In this document: positions 16,231 to 26,436 of the stretch, one piece after another
How the letters are laid out: each line of letters begins with the position of its first letter
How positions within the stretch are numbered: the stretch's first letter is position 1
DNA from: Glycomyces arizonensis DSM 44726
GTDB lineage: Bacteria; Actinomycetota; Actinomycetes; Mycobacteriales; Micromonosporaceae
NCBI RefSeq assembly: GCF_000482705.1
Contig: NZ_AXWO01000033.1
Span: 1 to 51,754 of the forward strand
Direction: 5' to 3'
DNA length: 51,754 nucleotides
The notes under the pieces: generated by a model
Seen by the model: only the letters and a program-made list of their open reading frames with translations
What the model was told of the DNA's origin: nothing
Database searches by the model: none
Made by a program: the position numbers and the translations under genes

Positions 16231-17275
16231 CGAGCAGCTCCCGGATCTCGCGGACGGCGGTGCGCCCGGCGCGGTTCGCGCCGATGGTGCTCGCCGACGG
16301 CCCGTAGCCGACCAGGTGGATCCGCGGATCGGCCGCCACGCGCGTCCCGTCCATCGCGATGCCGCCCCTCGGCCCGCGCAGCTTCAGCGGCGCGAGGTGG
16401 TCGAGCGAGGCGCGGAAGCCGGTCGCCCAGATGATCGTGTCGGCCTCGACGAAGCGGCCGTCCTCCCAGCGCGCACCATCGGGCTCGATCCGGTCGAACA
16501 TCGGCAGCCGGTCGAGGACGCCCGCCTCGCGCGCGGCCCGGACCTCCGGTGACAGCGGGAGCCCGGTGACGCTGATGACGCTGCGGGGCCGCAGGCCCCG
16601 CCGCACCCGCTCCTCGACCTTCGCCACGACCTCGCGGCCGTACTCGGAGTCGAACTCGCCCTCGCGCCACTCGGGCGGGCGGCGGGTCACCCAGTGCGTC
16701 TCGGCCGCGAGCGGGGCGATCTCCATCAGGTGCTGGATGCCGGAGATGCCGCCGCCGACCACGATCACGCGCTTCCCCTCGAACTCCTCCGGCCCGCGGT
16801 ACTGGGCGGTGTGGAGCTGGCGGCCCCCGAACGCCTCCTGGCCGGGGTATCGGGGCCAGAAGGGCCGCTCCCACGTGCCGGTGGCGTTGATGAGCGCGCG
16901 GGCGGTCCAGGTGCCGCGGTCGGTCTCGACCGCCAGCCGCTTGTCGGGAAGCGAGCGGACGGCCTCCACCGACACCGGGCGCTGGACGCGCAGGTCGAAG
17001 GCCCGCTCGTATTCGGCGAAGTAGCCGGGGATGACGTCGGCGACCGGAGTGTCCTCGTCCGGTTCGGGCACGGCCATGTCCGGCAGCTGGTAGACGCGGT
17101 TGACGGTCTTGAACGTCAGGGTCGGCCAGCGGTGCTGCCACGCCCCGCCGGGGCCGGGGTTGTGGTCGAAGACGACGAAGCCGCTCTCGGGCTCGAAGTA
17201 CCGGCGCAGCGAGTGGGCGGCCGCCAGACCGGCCTGACCGGCCCCGATGACGGCCACTTCGACTTCGCGCTCCAT
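16223..17275 (-). CDS. NAD(P)/FAD-dependent oxidoreductase, flavin monooxygenase-like
   Basis: The 350-residue protein has an N-terminal FAD-binding GxGxxG (VEVAVIGAGQAGLAAAHSLR) and the FMO-like segment GPGGAWQHRWPTLTFKTVN. A second dinucleotide fold for NADPH follows (KRVIVVGGGISGIQHLMEIA), then the ATG motif IIWATGFRASLDHLAPLKL. The end IHLVGYGPSASTIGANRAGR is as in CzcO/TrkA-like flavoproteins. It is shorter than Baeyer-Villiger enzymes, and the FxGxxxHxxxW signature is not visible as such (a shorter FGGRQLHTAQY is). It probably oxidises a small heteroatom compound or acts as a ferredoxin/thioredoxin-type reductase. It follows the DUF3291 gene on the same strand after 54 bp. Confidence 0.88.
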   Translation of the reverse strand: MEREVEVAVIGAGQAGLAAAHSLRRYFEPESGFVVFDHNPGPGGAWQHRWPTLTFKTVNRVYQLPDMAVPEPDEDTPVADVIPGYFAEYERAFDLRVQRPVSVEAVRSLPDKRLAVETDRGTWTARALINATGTWERPFWPRYPGQEAFGGRQLHTAQYRGPEEFEGKRVIVVGGGISGIQHLMEIAPLAAETHWVTRRPPEWREGEFDSEYGREVVAKVEERVRRGLRPRSVISVTGLPLSPEVRAAREAGVLDRLPMFDRIEPDGARWEDGRFVEADTIIWATGFRASLDHLAPLKLRGPRGGIAMDGTRVAADPRIHLVGYGPSASTIGANRAGRTAVREIRELLAT

Positions 17276-17329
17276 GTCCGTTGCAACCGCGCCGCGGTGG
17301 TCCCGATTCCGTGAGGCCGCTCACCGGCT

Positions 17330-17791
17330 TCAGGACGGCGCCGGGAACTGCCGCTTCGCGGTGAACGCCTCGGGCGTCGGCCCCTTCTCGCGCAGGAGCG
17401 CCAGGCGTTTCTCGGCTTCGGGGACGGTCGGCACGTGCCCGACCGGCACCCACCACATGGCCGTGTAGGCCTCCGCCAAGTGCTCGAACCATTCGCGCCG
17501 CCGTTGCAGCACCGGCCGGTGCGCCTCGCCGTAGACGTACGCGTTGAGCGCCTCGGGCGAGGTCCACACCGACATGTTGAGGATGAGCCACTCGTCGCCC
17601 CGGAAGCGGAAGTCGGTGGCCGCGGAGCCGCCGTCGTCGATCAGCCTCCACACGAAGCCGTCGGCGGCGTCCGCGGCGGCGTTGACCTCGTCGAGCTTGT
17701 CGACGAAGCCGCGCATGACAGGGGTGTCGAGGGGCGCGAGCATCCTGGCGATGTTGAGCTGCGCGAGGTGGTGGGCGGGGGATGCTGCCAT
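17330..17791 (-). CDS. DUF3291 domain protein
   Basis: The 153-residue protein has the whole DUF3291 pattern: HHLAQLNIARMLAPLDTPVM at the start, DGFVWRLIDDGG in the middle, LNMSVWTSPEALNAYVYG, and the tryptophan-rich MWWVPVGHVPTVPEAEKRL end. The fold is a dimeric alpha-beta barrel like small antibiotic monooxygenases and heme-degrading enzymes, but no function is established. It lies 54 bp upstream of the flavoprotein gene on the same strand and may share its transcript. Start ATG 17791; no clear ribosome site. Confidence 0.85.
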   Translation of the reverse strand: MAASPAHHLAQLNIARMLAPLDTPVMRGFVDKLDEVNAAADAADGFVWRLIDDGGSAATDFRFRGDEWLILNMSVWTSPEALNAYVYGEAHRPVLQRRREWFEHLAEAYTAMWWVPVGHVPTVPEAEKRLALLREKGPTPEAFTAKRQFPAPS

Positions 17792-17842
17792 CCGTCGAGC
17801 CTGCCAGCCGCCCGCGCGCCGGTCAAGGCGCGGACGGCGAAA

Positions 17843-17864
17843 GGGACGGGCCTCGGCCCGCCCC
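17843..17864 (-). terminator. terminator of the aconitase gene
   Basis: On the minus strand GGGGCGGGCC and GGCCCGTCCC pair over 10 bp (one G-U) round a 2-nt turn, followed by TTT, 15 bp after the aconitase stop. Confidence 0.65.
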
Positions 17865-17878
17865 TCATCGTCGTTCCG

Positions 17879-21104
<3,226 letters not shown>

Positions 21105-22559
21105 CTACGGCAGCCGCGGCCCCGCCTCGCGCTGGGCGGCGAGCCACCGCTCCACGTCGTCGGCCGCCCTCGGCAGCCCCGCCGAGAGGTTCTCGCAGCC
21201 CTCGGCGGTCACCCGCACGTCGTCCTCGATGCGGATCCCGACCCCGCGCAGCTCCTCGGGCACGAGCTCGTCGTTCGCCTGGAAGTACAGCCCCGGCTCC
21301 ACGGTCAGCACGTAGTCCTCCTCGACCCGGCCCTTGTAGTAGTGCTCGGCCCGCGAGGCCGCGCAGTCATGGACGTCGAGGCCGAGCATGTGCCCGAAGC
21401 CGTGCAGTGTCCACCTGCGGTAGACCAGCGAGTCCTTGTCGAGCGCCTCGTCCACCGACACCGGCAGCACGCCCAGGTCCGCCAGCCCCTCGGCCAGCAC
21501 CCGCATGCACGTGCGGTGGATCTCCTGGAACTCGGTGCCCGGCTTGATGACGTCCATGCCCGCCTGCTGCGAGGCGTGCACGATCTCGTACACCTGCCGC
21601 TGCAGCGGCGTGAACGTCCCGCCCACCGGCAGCGTGCGTGTGACGTCGGCGGTGTAGAGGTGGTTGTTCTCCACGCCCATGTCCATGAGGATCAACTCGC
21701 CCGGCTCGGTGCGCCCGTCGTTGGTGATCCAGTGCAGCGTCGTCGCGTGCGACCCGGCCCCCACGATCGAGTCGTAGCCGATCCCGTTGCCCTCCACGCG
21801 CGCCCGCATCCCGAACACGCCTTCCAGCAGCCGCTCGGCGATCGAACCGGTCTGCGGCAGGACCCGCGCCACGTCCTCGAAGCCCCGGACCGTCGCGTCG
21901 ATCGCGTCCTGGAGTTGCGCCAGCTCCCACGCGTCCTTGACCAGCCGCAGCTCAGAGAGCACGGCCGCCAGCTCGGCGTCGCGCGTCAGCCCCTCCTCGG
22001 CCCGCTCCGCCTCGAAGCGCGCGTCGATCGCCGGATCGATGCCGCGCAGCACGCGCACCTGCGAGCGGCGCAGTCCGTCAAGCACCCCGCCGAGCTGCTC
22101 GACGTCGCGGCACTCGACGCCCAGCAGCGTCGCGGTCTCGGCCAGCGAGTTCTTGCGGCCGATCCACAGCTCCCCGTACTTCGCCGAGCGGAAGAACTCG
22201 TCGGAGTCGGTGCCCTTGCGCGGCCTGCGGTACAGCACCGCGTCGTGGCCCGAGCCGCTCGGGTGCAGGACCAGCACGCCCTCGGGGTCGAGGTCGCCGG
22301 TCAGCCACGCGAAGTCCGAGCCCGCGCGGAAGCGGAAGTGCGTGTCGTTCGCGCGCACCTTCTCCGCGCCGGTGGGGACGACGACCGTCTCACCGGGGAA
22401 GGCCGCCGACACCGCTTCGCGCCGCCGCGCGCAGTACGGCGCCCGCTCGAGCTCGGTGACCTGGAGGTCGGAAGGGCCCCAACCCGAACGCATGAATTCG
22501 AGGAACTTCTCGGGAAACTTCGGGTCGTGCGGCCGCTCGCCGGATTTCTTCTCAGCCAT
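21105..22559 (-). CDS. pepP: Xaa-Pro aminopeptidase (aminopeptidase P, M24B)
   Basis: The 484-residue metallopeptidase removes an N-terminal residue ahead of proline. The N-terminal half is the creatinase-like domain (VVVPTGAEKVRANDTHFRFR, FAWLTGDLDPEGVLVLHPSG). The C-terminal pita-bread domain has all five metal ligands: Asp in LILMDMGVE, Asp in YTADVTRTLPVGG, His in LHGFGHMLGLDVHD, Glu in LTVEPGLYF, and Glu in GVGIRIEDDVRVT. Start ATG 22559 follows GAAGGACC. No signal peptide, so cytosolic. It stands alone on the minus strand, divergent from the toxin-antitoxin-like pair. Confidence 0.95.
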   Translation of the reverse strand: MAEKKSGERPHDPKFPEKFLEFMRSGWGPSDLQVTELERAPYCARRREAVSAAFPGETVVVPTGAEKVRANDTHFRFRAGSDFAWLTGDLDPEGVLVLHPSGSGHDAVLYRRPRKGTDSDEFFRSAKYGELWIGRKNSLAETATLLGVECRDVEQLGGVLDGLRRSQVRVLRGIDPAIDARFEAERAEEGLTRDAELAAVLSELRLVKDAWELAQLQDAIDATVRGFEDVARVLPQTGSIAERLLEGVFGMRARVEGNGIGYDSIVGAGSHATTLHWITNDGRTEPGELILMDMGVENNHLYTADVTRTLPVGGTFTPLQRQVYEIVHASQQAGMDVIKPGTEFQEIHRTCMRVLAEGLADLGVLPVSVDEALDKDSLVYRRWTLHGFGHMLGLDVHDCAASRAEHYYKGRVEEDYVLTVEPGLYFQANDELVPEELRGVGIRIEDDVRVTAEGCENLSAGLPRAADDVERWLAAQREAGPRLP

Positions 22560-22668
22560 CGCAGGTCCTTCTCTTCGGCTCGGGTTTCAAGCGTTCCCCC
22601 CGACCGTACCCCCGGGCGGGGCACCCAAAAGCGGTCATGTCGGGTCCCGGCCCACCGCCCGCCGGCGC

Positions 22669-22674
22669 TAACCT
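22669..22674 (+). promoter_or_regulatory. -10 box of a leaderless start
   Basis: TAACCT is 6 nt before the GTG at 22681 with no ribosome site between, which predicts a leaderless transcript for the RHH/PIN-like pair. Confidence 0.45.
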
Positions 22675-22680
22675 GAGACG

Positions 22681-22986
22681 GTGACCGATCGCGCCAACTC
22701 GTCGCTCAACCCTCCTCCCGCGCCAGGGGCCGACGCCCCCGGTTCGAGCGTCTCCCTGCCGGCCGACCAGCTCGAGCAGATCCGCCGCCTGGTGGCGGTC
22801 GGCCGGGCCGACTCGGTGACCGAGTACGTCGTCGCGGCGGTCGCCGAGCGCCTCGAACGCGACCGGTCCCTGACCGAGCTCCAGGACCTGTTCGAACGCA
22901 AAGGCCAGGCCCCCGGAGCCGAGCACCTGGCGTGGGCGCGCGAAGTCCTCGGCGTCAGCGACGAGGAAGGCGAGGGCAAGAAGTGA
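22681..22986 (+). CDS. ribbon-helix-helix antitoxin-like protein
   Basis: The 101-residue protein starts at GTG 22681. After a disordered Pro/Ala-rich 20 residues it has a ribbon-helix-helix-like segment: strand SVSLPADQLEQIRRLV followed by helices ADSVTEYVVAAVAERLERDR. An acidic tail follows (FERKGQAPGAEHLAWAREVL, then DEEGEGKK), of the kind that wraps a toxin partner. The stop overlaps the next start by 4 nt (GTGA). By position and fold this is the antitoxin of a type II VapBC-like pair and should bind its own promoter. The family assignment is moderate, as the conserved core is short. Confidence 0.6.
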   Translation: MTDRANSSLNPPPAPGADAPGSSVSLPADQLEQIRRLVAVGRADSVTEYVVAAVAERLERDRSLTELQDLFERKGQAPGAEHLAWAREVLGVSDEEGEGKK

Positions 22987-23378
22987 TCGGTGGCCGAATC
23001 CTGGACGTGTCGGCCATCGTCGGTTTCGCCACCTCCATGCCCTACCCGCAGGCCGTGGTCTTCACCGCGCTCGAGCAGAACGTGGTCCTCGCCATACCGT
23101 CGGGGGCGCTCGCCGAGGCCTGGGCCCAGGCCCGCAGGCGCGACCGCGACGCCCTCCTGGTGCTGCTCGGCCTGCCCGTCACCGTGGTCATGGAGCTCGA
23201 CCAGAAGTCCGCGCGCGACGTCGGCCTGATGCTCTCGCGCTCACGCCAGCACGGCAACATCGCCGCCGGGCACGTAGCCTGGTGCGGGCTGAAGCGCCCC
23301 GGCTGGCCCATCGTGACCGGCGAGCCGAAGACACTGCTGGCATTCGACTCCGGTCTGGAGATAGACCAGCTGCCGTGA
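22983..23378 (+). CDS. PIN-like protein of a toxin-antitoxin-like pair, active site eroded
   Basis: The 131-residue protein starts at GTG 22983, overlapping the antitoxin-like gene. It begins like a PIN-domain RNase (GRILDVSAIVGFA, Asp8) and keeps a second acidic position (Glu45 in SGALAEAW). The third and fourth metal-binding acids are changed. Where family members have Asp before the last helix this reads HGNIAAGHVAW (residues 90-100), and the terminal TxD motif reads VTGEP (111-115). Loss of one acid usually abolishes nuclease action, so this may be an inactive or re-purposed partner. The identification rests on pattern and gene context; another small fold is possible. Confidence 0.55.
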   Translation: MIGGRILDVSAIVGFATSMPYPQAVVFTALEQNVVLAIPSGALAEAWAQARRRDRDALLVLLGLPVTVVMELDQKSARDVGLMLSRSRQHGNIAAGHVAWCGLKRPGWPIVTGEPKTLLAFDSGLEIDQLP

Positions 23379-23442
23379 GGGGAACCCCCGACGCGGACCC
23401 ACCCGAGAGGGAAGACGCATGCACGCCGTACAGGAGAAGCCC

Positions 23443-23886
23443 ATGACCGAGGTCGGCCCGCTCGAATACAAGCCGCGCAAGTCGCGCATCGGAGCGTGGA
23501 TCGGCGGAGTCATGTTCGCCGGCGCGTTCATCGCGCTCTCGTTCTCCCTCGGCGCCCGCACCGAGGGCGGCGGCACCGTCCAGCCCGCCGACCACGCCGC
23601 CATGATCGGCCTCGGCCTCATCGGCGGCGCGATCATCCTGTGGTTCCTGCGGCTGCGCGTCCGCGCCGACGAGAACGGCATCGAGGTCCGCAACTTCGCC
23701 GCCACCCACCGCCTGCCCTGGGGCGTCGTCACCGCCATCTCCGTGCCCGAGCGGGTCCAGTGGGCCACCCTGGAACTGGCCGACGACGAGGAGATCGCGA
23801 TCATGGCCATCCAGATGACCGACAAGGAGCGGGCTGTGGCCGCCGTCAAGCATCTGCGGGCACTTTTGGAGCAGTCCCGCCGGTAG
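23443..23886 (+). CDS. two-helix membrane protein with PH-like domain
   Basis: From ATG 23443 (AGGAG 6 nt upstream) the protein has 147 residues. An in-frame ATG at 23419 with a weaker GGGAAG site would add eight. It begins with a basic segment, has a first membrane helix IGAWIGGVMFAGAFIALSFS, a second AAMIGLGLIGGAIILWFLRL, and then a compact beta-rich cytoplasmic domain. That domain contains RADENGIEVRNFAATHRLPW and ISVPERVQWATLEL, the pattern of bacterial PH (bPH2/bPH6-type) domains. It ends in a helix (AVAAVKHLRALLEQSRR). Function is unknown; related proteins are common just before infC in actinobacteria, and its 3' end contains the probable infC promoter. Confidence 0.75.
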   Translation: MTEVGPLEYKPRKSRIGAWIGGVMFAGAFIALSFSLGARTEGGGTVQPADHAAMIGLGLIGGAIILWFLRLRVRADENGIEVRNFAATHRLPWGVVTAISVPERVQWATLELADDEEIAIMAIQMTDKERAVAAVKHLRALLEQSRR

Positions 23887-23895
23887 TGCTAATAT
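23866..23895 (+). promoter_or_regulatory. probable promoter of the infC operon
   Basis: TTGGAG (23866-23871) and TAATAT (23890-23895) are separated by 18 nt, overlapping the end of the PH-domain gene. Transcription from here would give a leader of about 295 nt before infC. Confidence 0.5.
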
Positions 23896-23994
23896 TGCTT
23901 GTCGATCGCATCGCCACGCGCGATGCAGCAAGCGGAGTCCAGCTCCCACCCGCAGCCGAGCTTCCCCGGAAGCGCCGACGGCGACCGGGTCACA

Positions 23995-24061
23995 CACGGC
24001 GGTTCACGCCGCCGTGCCCTGGAGTGGACCTCAGCTGCAATGCTGAGGTCTTTTCTTTTTT
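23995..24061 (+). terminator. infC leader hairpin and intrinsic terminator (attenuator)
   Basis: A perfect 8-bp hairpin (23995-24002 with 24009-24016) is followed by a textbook terminator: GACCTCAGC (24027-24035) pairs with GCTGAGGTC (24042-24050), then eleven bases that are T except one C (24051-24061). It lies 136 bp before the infC start and after the promoter. It should therefore cut most transcripts short unless an antiterminator forms. Leaders of this kind control infC-rpmI-rplT in other bacteria, often through L20 or IF3. The exact mechanism here is inference. Confidence 0.8.
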
Positions 24062-24196
24062 GGGACCTCTTCCCGAGGCGTGCTGGGTATCGCTTGCGCG
24101 ATCGGTCGCCGCGGCACCCGCCGCGGGCGACGGCCCGAACAGCCAGAGGGGCGCCGGTGCCAGGCACCGGCGAGAATCGCGAAACAAGGAGGCCCC

Positions 24197-24775
24197 ATCA
24201 GCGATTTGCGCGTTAACGACCAGATCCGGGCACGTGAAGTGCGCCTGGTCGGCCCGCAGGGTGAGCAGGTCGGCATCGTTCCGATCGACAAGGCCCAGCA
24301 GTTGGCCGCCGACGTCGACATGGACCTGGTCGAGGTTGCGCCCACCGCCCGACCGCCGGTCTGCAAGCTCATGGACTACGGCAAGTACAAGTACGAGTCC
24401 GCCCAGAAGGCCCGTGCCTCGCGCCGCAACCAGCAGCAGACCGTCATCAAGGAAATGAAGCTCCGGCCGAAGATCGACACGCACGACTATGAGACCAAGA
24501 AGGGTCACATCGTGCGGTTCCTCAAGGCCGGCGACAAGGTCAAGATCACCATCATGTTCCGCGGACGCGAGCAGTCGCGCCCCGAGCTCGGTCGGCGCCT
24601 GCTCGACAAGCTCGCCGAGGAGATCGCCGACCTCGGGTCCGTCGAATCGGCCCCGAAGCAGGACGGCCGCAACATGGTCATGGTGGTCGCGCCGCACCGC
24701 CCCAAGGGCGATGTCAAAGGCGGCGGCCGCAAGGGCGGCCGCGACCGCGACGCGGAAGAAGCGCCCGCGGAGTAG
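24197..24775 (+). CDS. infC: translation initiation factor IF-3, ATC start
   Basis: IF-3 binds the 30S subunit and checks the start codon-tRNA pair. The frame has no ATG or GTG near its beginning. AAGGAGG ends 4 nt before ATC at 24197, which is the expected non-canonical start of infC and gives a 192-residue protein. The N-domain starts [19 protein letters not shown], and the linker is [20 protein letters not shown]. The C-domain has [20 protein letters not shown] and [20 protein letters not shown] charged tail rich in Gly, Lys and Arg follows, as in actinobacteria. The rare start codon allows IF-3 to limit its own synthesis (known in E. coli, inferred here). First gene of infC-rpmI-rplT. Confidence 0.96.
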   Translation: MSDLRVNDQIRAREVRLVGPQGEQVGIVPIDKAQQLAADVDMDLVEVAPTARPPVCKLMDYGKYKYESAQKARASRRNQQQTVIKEMKLRPKIDTHDYETKKGHIVRFLKAGDKVKITIMFRGREQSRPELGRRLLDKLAEEIADLGSVESAPKQDGRNMVMVVAPHRPKGDVKGGGRKGGRDRDAEEAPAE

Positions 24776-24797
24776 ACCGCCCACCAGCCGAGCCGAA

Positions 24798-24816
24798 GCG
24801 GGCGCACTGCGCCCGC
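24798..24816 (+). other. intercistronic hairpin between infC and rpmI
   Basis: GCGGGCGCA and TGCGCCCGC are perfect complements round a single C (24798-24816), so a 7-bp stem with a 5-nt loop can form. No T-run follows. It may adjust IF-3 to L35/L20 ratios or bind L20; inference. Confidence 0.4.
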
Positions 24817-24854
24817 TACCGGCACGGCCGTTGAAGCACTGAAGGAGAAGCACG

Positions 24855-25049
24855 ATGCCGAAGATGAAGTCCCACAGCGGCGCCAAGAAGCGGTTCAAGG
24901 TCAGCGGTTCCGGCAAGCTGATGCGCACCAAGGCCGGCAAGAACCACATGATGCTGCGCAAGAGCTCCAAGCTCAAGCGCAACATGGACGGCCGCACCGA
25001 GGTGTCCAAGGCCGACCAGAAGCAGGTCAGGAAGCTGCTGGGCCGCTAG
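24855..25049 (+). CDS. rpmI: 50S ribosomal protein L35
   Basis: The 64-residue protein is the normal length for bL35 and shows its signature [20 protein letters not shown] and basic [15 protein letters not shown]. It is very rich in Lys and Arg, fitting its place on 23S rRNA in the large subunit. Start ATG 24855 lies 8 nt after GGAG in GAAGGAGAAGCACG. It is the middle gene of infC-rpmI-rplT, 79 bp after infC and 50 bp before rplT, and is expected to be co-regulated by the leader attenuator. Confidence 0.97.
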   Translation: MPKMKSHSGAKKRFKVSGSGKLMRTKAGKNHMMLRKSSKLKRNMDGRTEVSKADQKQVRKLLGR

Positions 25050-25099
25050 CCCCCTCTCCCCGTTGACTCACATCCGCTTTATCGCAAGGAGAAAGAACT

Positions 25100-25483
25100 G
25101 TGGCACGCGTTAAGCGTTCGGTGAACGCCAAGAAGAAGCGCCGCACCGTACTCGAGGAGGCCAAGGGCTACCGAGGCCAGCGCTCCCGCCTGTACCGCAA
25201 GGCCAAAGAGCAGCTGCTGCACTCGTACACCTACTCCTACCGGGACCGCAAGGCCCGCAAGCGCGAGTTCCGCAAGCTGTGGATCACCCGCATCAACGCG
25301 GCCGCCCGCGCCAACGGCATCAGCTACAACCGCTTCATGCAGGGCCTCAAGCTCGCCGAGGTGGAGGTCGACCGCAAGATCCTCGCCGAGCTGGCCGTCA
25401 ACGACGCGGCCGCGTTCACCTCGCTGGTCGAGGTCGCCAAGGGCGCCCTCCCCGAGGACGTCAACGCCCCGGTCGAGCAGTAG
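25100..25483 (+). CDS. rplT: 50S ribosomal protein L20
   Basis: The 127-residue bL20 begins [20 protein letters not shown] and has the RNA-binding core [20 protein letters not shown] and [20 protein letters not shown]. The long basic N-terminal helix and globular C-domain are of usual length, with a short acidic tail. GTG 25100 follows AAGGAGAAAG at a normal distance. L20 assembles early on 23S rRNA and in several phyla represses its own operon by binding the leader mRNA. The methyltransferase gene starts immediately after its stop. Confidence 0.97.
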   Translation: MARVKRSVNAKKKRRTVLEEAKGYRGQRSRLYRKAKEQLLHSYTYSYRDRKARKREFRKLWITRINAAARANGISYNRFMQGLKLAEVEVDRKILAELAVNDAAAFTSLVEVAKGALPEDVNAPVEQ

Positions 25484-26290
25484 ATGCCAGGTGCCGAACC
25501 CGGGACGGACGCGCTCACGCCGCGATCGTCCCGGGTTGTCGCTGCCAGGAAGCTGCAGCGCCGACGCGGCCGGGACAAGGCCGAGCGCTTCCTCGCCGAA
25601 GGCCCGCAGGCCGTGCGCGAGGCGATCGGCGCCGGGGCCGTGGACGACCTGTTCTACACGATCGACGCCGACGCCCGCCACGACGAGCTGATCGACGCGG
25701 CCCACGCCGCCGGGGCGCACCTGCACCCGGTCACCGACGAGGCCCTGGAGACCCTGGCCGAGACCGTGACCCCGCAGGGCCTCGTGGCCGCCTGCCGCTT
25801 CCCCGACCAGCGCCTGCCGGTCGAGGCGAACCTCGTGGCGGTGCTCCACGGCATCACCGACCCGGGCAACGCCGGGACGATCCTGCGCGCGGCCGACGCC
25901 GCCGGGGCCGACTGCGTCGTCTTCGGGACCGACTCGGTCGACCCGTACAACGGCAAATGCGTGCGCGCCTCGGCCGGGAGCCTGTTCCACCTGCCGGTGA
26001 TCCGCGGCGCCGACACCGCCGAGCTGCTCGACGTGTTCAACGAGACGCAGATCCTCGCCGCCGCCGGGGGCGGGGAAGACCTGTTCGCGCTCGCCGCCCG
26101 CGGCGAGCTCGACGCGCCCACCGTCTGGCTGTTCGGCTCCGAGGCCCACGGCCTCGACGAATCGACCGCCGCCCTGGCCCACCGCCGCGTCGGCGTCCCC
26201 ATCTGGGGGAGGGCCGAGAGCCTCAACCTCGCCGTGGCCGCGGGCGTGTGCCTATATGCGAGCGCTTCGGCACAGCGTATGGCGTTATGA
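25484..26290 (+). CDS. SpoU/TrmH-family RNA 2'-O-methyltransferase
   Basis: The 268-residue enzyme has an N-terminal substrate-binding domain (KAERFLAEGPQAVREAI) and a C-terminal knotted SPOUT domain. Its three motifs are HGITDPGNAGTILRAADAAG (motif 1 with Asn and Arg), VWLFGSEAHGLDE (motif 2) and PIWGRAESLNLAVAAGVCLY (motif 3), which form the S-adenosylmethionine knot. It methylates ribose 2'-OH in rRNA or tRNA. The TsnR-like position beside rplT and pheS is conserved in actinobacteria, but the target nucleotide is unknown. The ATG directly follows the rplT stop, so translation is probably coupled. Its last bases contain the -10 box for the pheST leader. Confidence 0.92.
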   Translation: MPGAEPGTDALTPRSSRVVAARKLQRRRGRDKAERFLAEGPQAVREAIGAGAVDDLFYTIDADARHDELIDAAHAAGAHLHPVTDEALETLAETVTPQGLVAACRFPDQRLPVEANLVAVLHGITDPGNAGTILRAADAAGADCVVFGTDSVDPYNGKCVRASAGSLFHLPVIRGADTAELLDVFNETQILAAAGGGEDLFALAARGELDAPTVWLFGSEAHGLDESTAALAHRRVGVPIWGRAESLNLAVAAGVCLYASASAQRMAL

Positions 26291-26291
26291 T
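26286..26291 (+). promoter_or_regulatory. -10 box upstream of the pheST leader frame
   Basis: TATGAT, one base from the consensus TATAAT, overlaps the methyltransferase stop. It lies 6 nt before the ATG of the small leader frame. The -35 region is weak. Confidence 0.45.
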
Positions 26292-26297
26292 CGAGCC

Positions 26298-26354
26298 ATG
26301 TCATACAGCTGCCACTCGTTTATCCAGCCCGCCGGGTGCGGGCTGTGGCGCTAG
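26298..26354 (+). CDS. possible leaderless leader peptide of pheST
   Basis: ATG 26298 opens an 18-codon frame, MSYSCHSFIQPAGCGLWR, with stop TAG 26352-26354. It starts 6 nt after TATGAT, so the transcript could begin at the AUG. It includes a TTT phenylalanine codon, rare in this genome, next to Tyr, Cys and Trp codons. The last third of the frame forms a 7-bp hairpin (AGCCCGC with GCGGGCT). A ribosome waiting at Phe could change downstream folding. Only one Phe codon is present and no clear terminator with a T-run follows, so attenuation remains a suggestion. Confidence 0.35.
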   Translation: MSYSCHSFIQPAGCGLWR

Positions 26355-26436
26355 CTGTCCACTTCTCTCCTGACGGGCTGCGGCCGAGCCGCGCGGCTTC
26401 CTTACACTCCTTTAGGTCCCGCCAGGAGAAGAGCGA

